NCBI GenBank assembly: GCA_030760725.1
Contig: JASWHV010000003.1
Location: 114,608,153-114,672,152, forward strand
DNA: 64,000 bases
Source of the DNA: Neostapfia colusana
Taxonomy: Eukaryota > Streptophyta > Magnoliopsida > Poales > Poaceae
Reading direction: 5' to 3'
The notes under the pieces were generated by a model. The model saw nothing but the letters and a program-made list of their open reading frames with translations. It had not been told where the DNA came from and made no database searches. This document shows, in pieces, positions 43,650-54,063 of the stretch (the first letter of the stretch is position 1; the number at the start of each line of letters is the position of its first letter). Both the position numbers and the translations under genes were made by a program.

Positions 43650-45372
43650 TCTGCAATTGCAAGAGTTCATTATCAGTTCAACACTATCACTTGATTTATT
43701 CCATAAACAAAGTAGTGTAACACTGATAATGAAACCTCAACACGTAAGCAAACTGATTTAAACGCAAACTGATGTATCCAACGGCAAGGATTTACAAGCC
43801 GACTGATTGGTCCTCAAACAGATCAGATTCTGATCCAGTTAAAAGCACTTTCATAACTCAAGTTGAATATCAAAGTTAAAGTTGACTTTAATATCTTTCC
43901 AACGAGTATCCAAATGCCTCTATATTTCTTCTGGATCAAAAGTTATGATTTCACAAAGTTGACATACTTTCTGGATAAAATTTGCCAGCATCTCCTTTGT
44001 ATGTGGCTGACTTTATTACAGTTGTATATGGAAATACAACAAGAATCTGAACAACCTTTGAACTACAACAATGTTGTATATCTCATAACCTTTCCAACAG
44101 TGTATCACAGGCTCCTTAGGGATTTTTCTACAGGAAGTTACGGCTTAAAAACAGAAAGGTCCAGAGAGGTTTTTGCTACTGTCCTGGTTCTGAACAGTTT
44201 GCCTTCAACTGGACTTTTCACCAACTTAACTTATGATTTTGCTCTGGAGGTCTACAAGAGAGTTGTAGAACACTTGAAAATCTTTCCAGAACTGTATCAC
44301 ACAACTTAATTGGTTAAAGCTACTCAGAGTTATGCTCTGTTTAAGTCCAGCAAGAATTTCTGCCAGAAACAGAGCACTCTGTTTTTGAAAACATTGAAAC
44401 CTAGACCTCCTCTCATTCGAATCTTAGTTCAAGATAAGAGTTCAGTAACAAATACTTATTTCAAACTTCCATTTTTAGTTGAAAGTTAGTTCGTGAATTA
44501 TTTCTTCATAGGGAAGGAGTTATAAGTGTACTACGGTGTCGATGCACCGTAAGAAGCATGTTGGTACTATGTTCCTCACCAAAAGAAAATCCTAACCCGG
44601 ATTATACCGTCATATCCTTTTTATCAATGGCACTAAACGGTCTCTCGCACACGTGTACTACACGGGATACGTACGTGGTTAGTACCTGCAGAAGATCACT
44701 CAATAGTGGTGCACTCAAAGTTTTTCTCGTTTCAGGCAGTTCTATAATTGAAAGTAAATACAAACGCCCGTATCATTGTCATACGGCCGTCCTTGAGTTA
44801 AGTCACGTCTCAAGGTACGTGATCGTGTTTCAACACCACACGACGGGGAACCCGAGTATGTCATGAACGGGTCGTCACGGTTGGGAATGCTATCAACCCA
44901 ACGGATACCACCTACTGCCCTGCAGGGCACGCCGATGGCAAGCGCTGCGTATGTTCTCCTGGGCTACTTCCAGACGAACACACTCTCGCGTTACTGACCA
45001 CGCGATGGGGTCTCCACTTACTTGCCTAATGCACGCTAGGGATCAGCGTTTCATATGAACTCAGGAACATGAAGAGTTCAAGAGTTTCATATTAACATCT
45101 CACACCAAGCTGTGAGATCTAGCCCTGAACCACTTTCCTCGTCAGGGGAGCTAACCGAAATTGAACCGCTTTCGGTGGCATTCCTTACCATTCTTACCTG
45201 AACGTAGGTGCGTCGTTACATAAACGAGATTCAGAATTATAACAAATATGTTAGCCATGCCACTTAAGTAACTATACTACTATAGTCCTTATGTGGGCCT
45301 AATACCGTTTCCTCACCGTATCCTAAGTTTTTGTCGTAATACGATCCTTATTCCATGTGCTATTACCAATGC
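43650..45372 (-). other. Element D leader with predicted intron 43651-45197
   Basis: Non-coding. In element sense a donor TTCAG/GTAAG (intron starts 45197) lies about 187 nt after the PBS, and an acceptor AATTGCAG/A ends the intron at 43651, one base before the gag ATG. Within it, 44768-44935 has hairpins matching those of E (CCGTAT/ATACGG, CCTTGAG/CTCAAGG, GTTGGG/CCCAAC). No conserved ORF. Confidence 0.6.
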
Positions 45373-45385
45373 GGCTCTGATACCA
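45373..45385 (-). other. Element D primer binding site (initiator tRNA-Met)
   Basis: Reverse complement TGGTATCAGAGCC, 3 nt from the LTR edge. Confidence 0.9.
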
Positions 45386-45388
45386 CGC

Positions 45389-48300
45389 TGTGAGGACCCC
45401 TCCGTCCCGATCACCCACGGGGACGGGATACCTCGCCCGGGAATCGCATTGGGTGGTGCCATGCGATGCGGCACCCAACAGCACACATAATAAAGCATCA
45501 TATTACATAAGACAAGCGGAAGCTTACAAAATGTTGATTTTGCAAATACTTCTCAAATCAAACTACAGCGGAAGACTATTACAACTCACGTCTCATACCT
45601 ATGCTAAGCAACAGAGAAGGTGTCCAGCCCGCGGACCCTTCTCGCTAGCAACACTGTCATAATAGCAGCGGAAGGGGTTACCCTGAGTTCATCACTCGGA
45701 GAGCTCCGTGTCTCATCAGGTACCCGTACATCTCAGCATACAGTTATTACCTGCAAAACAACTTATGCAGTATCTGTGAGCACGAAGCTCAGCAAGTCTG
45801 ACCCGTCGCCCTAGCCATGAAACTCTACATGATAGAAATAGAGGGCTGATTACAGAGGTTTACACAAATGATGAATTTGAGCTAAAGGAGAGTCCATAAT
45901 TCAAGTTTTAGGCAACTTTTATAGCCCTCGCGCAACCTACATCGAGACTCCACAATCAAACAAGAAACGCTTCATCTCGATGTCACTTGCCCGAGGTGAA
46001 AGTAACTTTAGTGAGCTATCCTAGACTCGTACTGACCTTGCGCCATCAACGTCGAGACTCCGCAATCAAACAAGAAACGCTTTGCCTCGACGCTTCTAGC
46101 CCAAGGTGGAAAATAAATTTAGTGAAAGTGTTGATCATTCCTCATCTCCATTATGAGGATTACTCACGAAGCATTATTAACTTTTCCCAGTTTATTACTA
46201 CGTCACGACGCAGAGAACAAGTATGCTCACTACCGCGAGCGACGGTGATTGCAATCAAAAACACCCGGCTGACACGACACGTACGCCCGTACTCGACGTT
46301 GCACACAGCAACCGTCACTGACGTCGTACGTGGCCACCTTTCACACGACACCCAAATGTCGAACCGTCCCATCGACTGGGATTAATCTCTCTACGGCAAA
46401 CCCTCGTAGAGCAGACTTCTCTATCCTTTTAGCATCGGCATCAGACGGTGAGGTATGCCTCGACACCCAGGTTAACATGTTACATCGGTTTCCTGGGTCC
46501 CATATAGCCAGTATGCATCCGGTACACAACTCAAACTTGCCCAACGGGCCGCACACGAGAACGGGCCTTAATCGACTCAGACATAGACTAGGCTCACAGG
46601 ACCACGTCCTTGACCTTCCATCCACTGCCCGGTCTCCATTCCCACTATGAGGATCAATTCCCAACTCTTCCGATTGATCCCCCTAAATTCCTGTTCACGA
46701 GTAGGAATCTGCCAACTCGAGGTTTGCTTCTTTTAATCCACTTTTGTTGAGATCAGCAGTTATAATTAATTGATAACATATCCTACATTAAACTCCAGGG
46801 TTTTCTAGGTCATGCATTTGGGGTTTCATACCATCTAGACGTAATGCAATAAATATAATGCTAGACGTATGAAGTGAATACAAATAAAAACTTGTAAATT
46901 TGATGCAAACCGGGGCTTGCCTTGGTTTTGCAGGTGACTTATATATATATATGCAGTTAGTGGAGACCACTTGAATTGATCCCTTGCCTCCCTCCTTTGA
47001 TCTCTACTCCAATGACTTCAAGTCCTTCACGTAGATGCTACACGTAATGCATATGCACATATGTTTAATTGTAAAACTTTGCTACAAGTTCTAACAACAA
47101 GTTTCAAAACTGGAACTCTGTTTAAGAATTTAAAATGAAACTTGTGCTAGTGGTTTGGGTTTGTGTTTAAGCACTAGGATCAAGTGATGAGTGGGATTTC
47201 ATCACTTGGGTGAGGATTAACTAATGAGGCTGAACAGGACACCATGATCCAGGGCTTCAATGGAGCTGGAAATTTTCTTGTGAGTTCCTTGTCACAAGAA
47301 AGCCCTCTGGACCAAAATTCAGAATGTTTCACTGATTAGGTCACCCAGAACAATTCCCTAAGCATTTAGGCATTAAGGAATTAATTCTGATTAAACTTGC
47401 ACTTTCATGCAAATTCAAGTGAACTCTAATTTCATACATGGATCAGGGAGTATGCCTGAATTTTCCTAGGATTTTTGGAGCTAAGGAATGGCTAGAACTG
47501 AATTTCCATGTTTTTGGAAATTCTCTGAAAATGTTTCTGTATTCATTTGTATACAGAAACTTAAAATCAGAATTAACCTAACTAAATCAACTCCAAATGA
47601 GTTGAAACTTTTACAGGTGTTCACTAATACCCTAAAGACTATTCTGGCAAAATTTGAGGATTTTTGGATTAACCAAACTCCCTCTAAAATTATTTTGCTA
47701 AAAAGTTTTAAAGAATTTTACAGAATTAAATAAAGGTTTTCATACAAATTGGGTTCTACATTTGGATAGTACTCTATCAGAGGAATCCAACCAAATTTAT
47801 TTCAAAATTTTTGGATTCTCCTACCCAAAGTTGTAGCTATTCAAAATTTGAACTGAAAACTGAAATTCCCCAAAATGTTCAAATACTGGCTGTGGGTCCG
47901 GGGACAGGTGTCACTCGCTGAGGAAAGCCACACGGGGCTACAGGGTATTTCCCGTGCCGCCACACCAGATCCCTGCGCCACAGCCGATCAAATATTTGAA
48001 AAACCGTCGCTGACGGGCGGGACCCACCGGGTCGTCTTCTACCTCCGGCCACCCGCGCCCGCGCGCCGCCGGGCTCGCCGGAGTTCGACGGATTCCGGCC
48101 TCCCGGCCATCCCCCGAGCTATCCCTCGCCGCCAGGGCCTAATTTCCCGTGCTGAACACGATGGAACCCTCTTCCCCGGTCGGCGATGGCTCTAACCTAG
48201 CTGGCCACGGCGCGGCGGCTCTGGACCGGTTCGGCAACGTCGCCCGGTCATCCTAGCCTGCCCAGACCTCGGTGGAACGGCGCTACAGCACCAGTGGACC

Positions 48301-49723
48301 ATGGGGATTCTCAACCTAGCCTCAAAACTGCTCGGGACCGGCGACTAATGGTGTCTCATCATGCACCTGAAACCTCCTCCGCGTTTGAGGTCGGAAATTC
48401 TGGATTTCATGCGGTCTATGTGCATCTTTCCAACTAGGGTTGTGAAGGACTACTGATCGCCGGTTAGTGGCGGTCCTGTGTGCAAGGTTTCACGGCCTAA
48501 GAACGAGAGGGACTATCGAATTTGGTATTACCGTATCAGAAGGTCGGATGGTGCCCGACGGCGATCTTTTCCCAAATTCGAGCCCGGTAGATCATCTCAT
48601 GGCTTGAGCTTCGGGGACGAGCATCAGGGGCTCCCAGCGCATCCGAGGGCGCTCTAGCTCGGGCCTGAGAAGCTCTCGGTGGGGCTGTCCACGTGAGACC
48701 AGCTCGGTTTCCCGATGGTGAGCCTCGGTGCCCGGTGGAATTCATCAAATTGTGATCAAACGATGCGGCAACGCCACGGAGTAGAGCGATGGGTCGCTAG
48801 AGCACACGCTGGTGCTCACTTCTTCCGTGGATCACTCGGGCAGTGGAGGGGGCGACGCGGTTTGCAACAGGCAGAATGAGAAACGGCGCCGGGAGGTTCC
48901 TGTTGTGCGCGCGAGAGTGGGAACCGAGGACAACGCGCGAGATGCGTGATAAGGAGGGGGGAAACCAGCTCGCCAGCACAGAGGTCGCGAGGGAGAGGTG
49001 GCGCCGGCCTTGCCCCGGTGTTGCACGGTGAGAAGGACCGAGGCGGTCTCGGTGGCGCGATGACTTCGCGAGGAGGAGAAAAAACAGAGACCGTGCACTG
49101 CCTGAGCTGAAGATCTTTTGCACACTCATTTCCCCCAATGACATGTGGGCCCCACTAGTCAGTACCAATTCTTCTCAAAATATATTCCAAGTTTGACAAT
49201 TATCCAACCCAAATGTTTGAAAGTTGGAAACTGAGCTCATTTGAATAGTTTGGGCAAATTCCATCCAAATTCAAATGTCTATTTGAATTCCTTGCACATT
49301 TAACTCCATTTGTAAAAATGGGTAGCAACCCTTTTCAAAAATTAATGGAACTTTGCCTCCCCACAAATTTGGACCTAAGGAATCCAAATATGCCACTTGA
49401 TTCTTGTGTTAGCTGCTGCAAACAATAGTTTGGACACAACAGTTTTGAATTTCTCATTGTGTCCTTCTCTCACTTGAAGTTTGATGTTACCTTTAGTCCA
49501 TCTCTGATTTTTAAACCCTTCCCTTGCACTTGAGCTCTTCATTTCTGGGGTTTTAATCTACATGAGGTCCATCCATGCAGTAACCCTAAGTCTGTTTAGA
49601 AGAAACCTCATACATGTTATCATATGAGGAAAAAGTTTCAACTAAGCCCCTTTTTCATACACATGACTTCAACATTTGTGCAAACTCATGTTTCTTTGTA
49701 TTCACATTTTTTGGACCTTTACA
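45389..49723 (-). repeat. Element D 5' LTR
   Basis: 4335 bp copy of 34731-39061 with scattered substitutions. Contains stem-loops at 45939-45983 and 46050-46092. Confidence 0.95.
45939..46092 (-). promoter_or_regulatory. Two conserved LTR stem-loops in tandem (D, 5' LTR)
   Basis: ACATCGAGA (45939-45947) with TCTCGATGT (45975-45983), and CGTCGAG (46050-46056) with CTCGACG (46086-46092), both perfect here. Loops as in A and E. Confidence 0.65.
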
Positions 49724-50758
49724 ACAATCTAGTAACTTACCTAATTACTCAGCTAAGCCACACCCATACTTGGCCTTGTGGTGGCACTGTTATCCTAGCA
49801 TGTGCTCGCATGAACCGGTCCTTAGATCTACGGCAAGTAACCACCATCTCATTCTACCTCATCCACAAACCAAGCTTGCCTAGATCTCCCTCCGATTCAT
49901 GTTCATTAGCAATATCCGTTTCTCATTATTCATACGAGTGCAGTTAGCTAGACACAACTATCTCGCTTCCCGTATCCCATGGACTCAGCGAAGCATAAAA
50001 GCAAAAACCATACCCGACTGATTAACTTTCCCGGTGACAAGGGTGGTTATCAAAACTAGTAAACTCCTATAAAAGGGTTTCCCATCATGTTGACTCAAGC
50101 ACACACACCTTTTCACAAACAAAACAGTCTTTCAGAAACATGGGATCAATATGGTCAAGGGGCACTTGCCTTGCTCTTGCGGTTCCTGTTGCTCAAATTC
50201 TTGCTGTTGTAGTCCATCATAGGTAGCTCCCTGAGCTTGTCCTTCTATAAGCGATCACGCACATACAAGATTCATAGCAATCAATCATCATGCACAAACT
50301 CTACTTTAAGATGCAATGATGCATATGCATGTTAATCCTATGATGCAGTTTAGTTTGTACGTGTTCTTGCATGGCTTGCATGGGTTTTACGATGATCAGA
50401 GGTGTAAAGATCAATTTTGGACGTGGTGATGATCTTGACTTTAGATCAAACCAATCAACACGTGATCTATCCACGAAAAAGCTTCTGTTCGAAAGGATCG
50501 AAGAACAGATGCAAAGAAAATAGCAACGATGTCGTAAGGTGGTATTGGAAACCTACCTTGCTTCCTTCGGGTCCTCCCTCCTAGCAAAAACAGATCATCG
50601 GGGCTCTCTTCCGGCGGCGGCGATCGTCTCTGGGCTCGTCGGCGATCTCTCCAGTGGTCAAACTCAGCGAAAGGGTTTAGCTCGGCGAATTTGGGGCTAG
50701 GGCTTCTAAGTTGTCGGCTTAGAAAAAATGTTACGACCAAGGGGTTGTTTCGGGTTCT

Positions 50759-50766
50759 ATTTATAA
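50759..50766 (-). promoter_or_regulatory. TATA box of element B 3' LTR
   Basis: TATTTATA on the plus strand, TATAAATA in element sense, in the same GGGTTCTATTTATAA context as S1. The equivalent site in the 5' LTR reads TATTTACA (56279-56286), so the promoter that would drive the element is mutated. Confidence 0.55.
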
Positions 50767-50964
50767 TCGGGAAGAGAACAGTCCTACTCTGATTGGAATT
50801 CGAATAAGAGTCCTATTCAAATTGTTTTTGAATCTTAACAACTTATCTTCAATTGATTCGGTGCGGTAGCAACGTGGAATTCGTGTCGTCTCCTTCCGTG
50901 TCGGTATTCCCATGCGTACAGAAACAAAAACCGCTTCAGATCTTGTCACCTTCGTGATGATAAG

Positions 50965-51680
50965 CTCCGGAGGCTCCACGTGTCCTGCAGAGGCCTGGGC
51001 TTCCCTTTTCCGCAGAGGCGAGCTCGGGTTATGCCGCGTGTCAGGCGGGCGAGACCTCCCTCTTCCTCAGAGGTGAGCTCCGCGTGCGCCACACGTCCTG
51101 GTGGGCCGGAACCTCCCCTCTCTCTAGAGACGAGCTCCACGTACGCCACGTGTCAGAGCCGGACCTCCCCTCTCTTCGGAGGTGAGCTCCGGTAGTGCCA
51201 CGTGTTCTTTATGGACCTCCCCTCTCTTCGGAGGTGAGCTCCGAGAATGCCACGTGTCCAGTAGCACCAGGCTTCCTTTCTCCTCAGAGATGAGCTCCGA
51301 GGTTGACACGTGTCCAACAGTGACGGACCTCCCGGAGGTGAGTTCCGAGGTCGACACGTGTCCATCAGCGTCGGACCTCCCGGAGATGAGCTCCAGAGGT
51401 GACAGGTGTCCAATAGGACCGGTCCTCTCGGAAGTGAGTTCCGAGAGCGACACGTGTTTACCAGGGTCGGACCTCTCGGAGGTGAGCTCCGAGAGTGACA
51501 CGTGTCCCGCGTGGCTGGTCCTCTCTTTTCCGCAGTGACTAGCTCCGAAGGCGACAAGTGTCATGCGGGCTGACCTCGCTCCTTCGTAGAGGCTAGCTCC
51601 GGGGGCAACACATGTCCCCCGGGGTCGGACCTCCCCCTTTTGCGGGGATGAGCTCCGAAGGCGCCACGTGGCCAGCGGGC
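50965..51680 (-). repeat. CACGTGTCC minisatellite in U3 of element B 3' LTR
   Basis: About fourteen units of 45-57 bp, plus-strand consensus GAGCTCCGAGGTNGACACGTGTCC followed by a variable spacer and CGGACCTCCC. Cores near 50979, 51145, 51199, 51252, 51308, 51353, 51450 and 51498 keep CACGTG; others have one change (for example CAGGTG near 51404). In element sense the array lies 200-920 bp upstream of the TATA box. Confidence 0.88.
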
Positions 51681-51828
51681 TGCGGGAGTTGTCTTCGATG
51701 CTCTCTGTGGATTGGATTTGGCTCTTCTTGGCTATCTTTTTTATTCTTTCTCTGTTTCCAATTCTTTAAAATGTTTTCTCTATATAAAATATGAATGTAT
51801 GCAAAAATCAAAAATTGAGGGTGTCACA

Positions 51829-51842
51829 AATCTACCTCCCTT
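51829..51842 (-). other. Element B polypurine tract
   Basis: AAGGGAGGTAGATT in element sense, directly before the LTR start TGTGACACCC. Confidence 0.85.
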
Positions 51843-52314
51843 AAATTGAATCTCGCCCTCGAGATTCGCTAGTGTAAAATAGATGAGGGAATTCTGCCTT
51901 CTCGGCTGTTGGTTGAGGTGACTCGAACTCGATATGAGTACCATGCTCGTTTGTCAACTGCACGCTCCTCTTAGCACATTGGATTACTACGTTGTGCTTG
52001 CTTAACCAATCCGTTCCGTGTATTATGTCAAGCCCTTGGGAATCCAAGACAATGAGGTTGGCAAGGAAGTCTACCCTCCTTATTTTAAGGTTTACTTTCG
52101 GACTAACTATATTAGTCCTCATCTCTCCACCGGGAGAATTAACCAACATAGTATATTTCAAGTCTGATATGGGTAGATTATAGTTGGAAACATACTTGGA
52201 CGATATGAATGAATATGATGGTCCGGAATCAAATAAAATGGTGGCCGGGTTGGAGTTGGCAAGAAACATACCAATCACGACGTCCTCAGCCTGTTGTGCT
52301 TCCTCAGCAGACAT
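51841..52314 (-). pseudogene. Element B protease fused in frame to the integrase tail
   Basis: 157 codons. N-terminal part has the retropepsin motif ILFDSGPSYSFIS, NSPGGEM and IIHGTDWLSKHN. After ESPQPTAEKA the reading jumps to EFPHLF, the last residues of integrase-chromodomain as seen in C (about 59300). The junction is the 7-bp CTGCCTT at 51894-51900. RT, RNase H and nearly all integrase are absent. It starts in a frame offset from gag by one base (gag ends at 52304). Element B would depend on enzymes from another element. Confidence 0.85.
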
Positions 52315-53474
52315 GGTTCACGTTGCCGCGAGCGTAGTTCTGCTGTCCACGGTTTCCTTGATTGGCTCCTCCGTTCGGCCGTGGGTTCTGCTTGGGCGTG
52401 TTGCTGGGTTGTCCAGGACCTCTCTTCGGGCACTGGCTCGCAAAGTGTCCCGTTTCTCCGCATGCAAAGCATGCCTTGTTGCCCACGACAGCAGGTACAT
52501 TGAGTCCGGGGTTTTGAACAGGAGCGCCCATGTTTGGTTGGGGCGCAGGGGGTAAAGGCACACGAGGTGCTTGCATGGAAGGACGTTGCTGTGGTGGTTG
52601 GTTAGGGTGAAAAGTCGGAGCGGATGAGCCATACTGTGGTGCAGCTGGGGGCATGTACCGAGGGCGTACGTTGCTCCCTTGTGGCTGGTACGGCATCTTT
52701 CTTCTGCCCTCTTGCTCGATCTCCCGGATCTTGCTCTCAACTACTATGGCTTTGTCAACCAGCTTCTGGAGGCTCGCATAGTCATTATTGAGGAGCTGAA
52801 CCTGGGTCTCAATGTTCAACCCTCTCATGAACAGGTACTGCTTCCGTTGGTCCGAGTTGACATCTTCAGGGGCATACGGTGACAGTTGCGTGAACTTGTT
52901 GAGGTACTCATTCATGCTCTTCTGTCCTTGGCGGAGACCTTCAAACTCTTGCCTCTTGAGCATCATGACACCAGCAGGGATGTAATGAGAGCGAAAACTC
53001 TCCTTGTACTCAGTCCATGTAATAGTCTTCGGGTTGTCATGAGCATTGCAAAGGGCGTCCACCCAGTCGGCGGCCGCTCCCATGAGTTGGTGCGATGCGA
53101 AGAGAACTTTCTCTCGGTCATTGCACTGAACTATGGCAAGCTTCTTCTCCATGAATTTCAACCAATCGTCGGCCTCCATGGGATCATTAGCTTGATCAAA
53201 AGTGGGTGGTTGAGTCCTCATGAACTCTCCCAGTCGGTTGTGAGCCGGCGGTGGTGGTGGTGGCGGTGGTGCAGGAACGGGGTTGTTGTTGTTGGCTTGT
53301 AACTAACCCAAAGTTTGGATCATTGTTTGCATAAGCTGATTTTGCATGGCCATCAACCGTTCCAGGTTGTTTGCACCAGCTCCGGGGTTGTCATTCTCAG
53401 GAACTTCGACGTGGTCCCCTTCTTGGTTGCCACGGACGTTCCTCCCTTGATAGCCGGCGTTTCCTCTCACCATC
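52304..53474 (-). pseudogene. gag: Element B gag
   Basis: The main open part is 52304-53221 (305 codons), with MRTQPPTFDQANDPMEADDWL, WTEYKESFRSHYIPAGVM, LSPYAPEDV, a Pro/Gln-rich stretch and a CCHC knuckle CFACGETGHFASQC (about 52435-52475). The likely true start is ATG 53474, right after CTCTCTCTCACAG, an excellent splice-acceptor-like sequence. Between them are a TAG at 53305-53303 and a one-base shift in an A run near 53461. Gag alone could build particles if the stop were absent; as it stands it is damaged only at the N-terminus. Confidence 0.85.
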
Positions 53475-54047
53475 TGTGAGAGAGAGTTGGATAGAATAGA
53501 GGTTAGAAGGTTAGATGGATCCCCCTAACTATATGCATCAATGTGGATGGACTTAATATCGTCCTTTATGAGGATGTGAACAAGTGTCGAAGCATCTCAC
53601 ACCTCTCTACTCTGTGCGGATATGGACAACGCTTAAAATGTCCCACACCTCACACTAAGCACACCATCACAGGCAATCATCACAAAGTTCAGCATACAAC
53701 TCCTATTCAAGGCTTATTCGATGGGAGTCCTATAATCAAGGTGGTTCCAATGCCAATCTATGCATTTTACCTAAGCTGGCATCCTATGGTCAGCGTGGAT
53801 TCTAATACCAATCTGTTACTAGGGGTTGCATCCTACAGTCGTCCGTGGTATCTATACCAATCTGTGATCTCTATCTAGGTGTGTGACCTACGATCAACCG
53901 TGGTAGCTTGATACCAATCTGTGACTACGCATGGCAGCTCTAATATCAATCTGTAATTTCTATCTAGGCGTGTGACCTACGGTCAACCCATGCCAGGTTG
54001 ATACCAATCTGTGACCTATCTATGCGTATGACCTACCGTCAACCCGT
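53475..54047 (-). other. Element B leader, including pseudo-PBS ladder
   Basis: No gene. 53746-54063 is a tandem repeat in which the PBS/LTR-edge sequence ATACCAATCTGTGA recurs about every 55 bp. A possible donor CTTAG/GTAAAATG (intron would start 53770) pairs with the acceptor at 53475 to give a 296-bp intron. Confidence 0.6.
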
Positions 54048-54063
54048 GGCTCTGATACCAATC
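53746..54063 (-). repeat. Tandem pseudo-PBS repeats in element B
   Basis: Copies of (G/T)ATACCAATCTGT(G/T)A near 53747, 53804, 53855, 53910, 53942 (ATATCAATCTGTAA), 54000 and the true one at 54055, with a shared upstream block such as GTGTGACCTACGGTCAACC. Element C has only one unit (about 63868-63915). Only the last copy has the full iMet PBS. Confidence 0.8.
54048..54060 (-). other. Element B primer binding site (initiator tRNA-Met)
   Basis: Reverse complement TGGTATCAGAGCC, 3 nt from the LTR edge at 54064. Confidence 0.9.

Larger units (their letters stand above)
34731..49723 (-). mobile_element. Element D: complete Tekay-like Ty3/gypsy chromovirus, 15.0 kb
   Basis: LTRs 34731-39061 (4331 bp) and 45389-49723 (4335 bp), perfect duplication ACAAT (34726-34730 and 49724-49728), PBS 45373-45385, PPT 39062-39078. 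Gag through RNase H are open (40410-43649) and integrase-chromodomain is open (39133-40446) in another frame. LTR pair about 99% identical by eye. It is the youngest layer of this nest and, apart from one frameshift, the most intact element here. Confidence 0.96.
49729..51828 (-). repeat. Element B 3' LTR, right piece
   Basis: Continuation after D, matching 55245-57394, ending GAGGGTGTCACA at 51828. It contains the TATA box (50759-50766) and the CACGTG array. Confidence 0.92.

Noticed and set aside
50965..51680. Regularly spaced repeats that might be mistaken for a CRISPR array
   Set aside because: Units are adjacent and imperfect, spacers are themselves repeated, and the context is a plant LTR.
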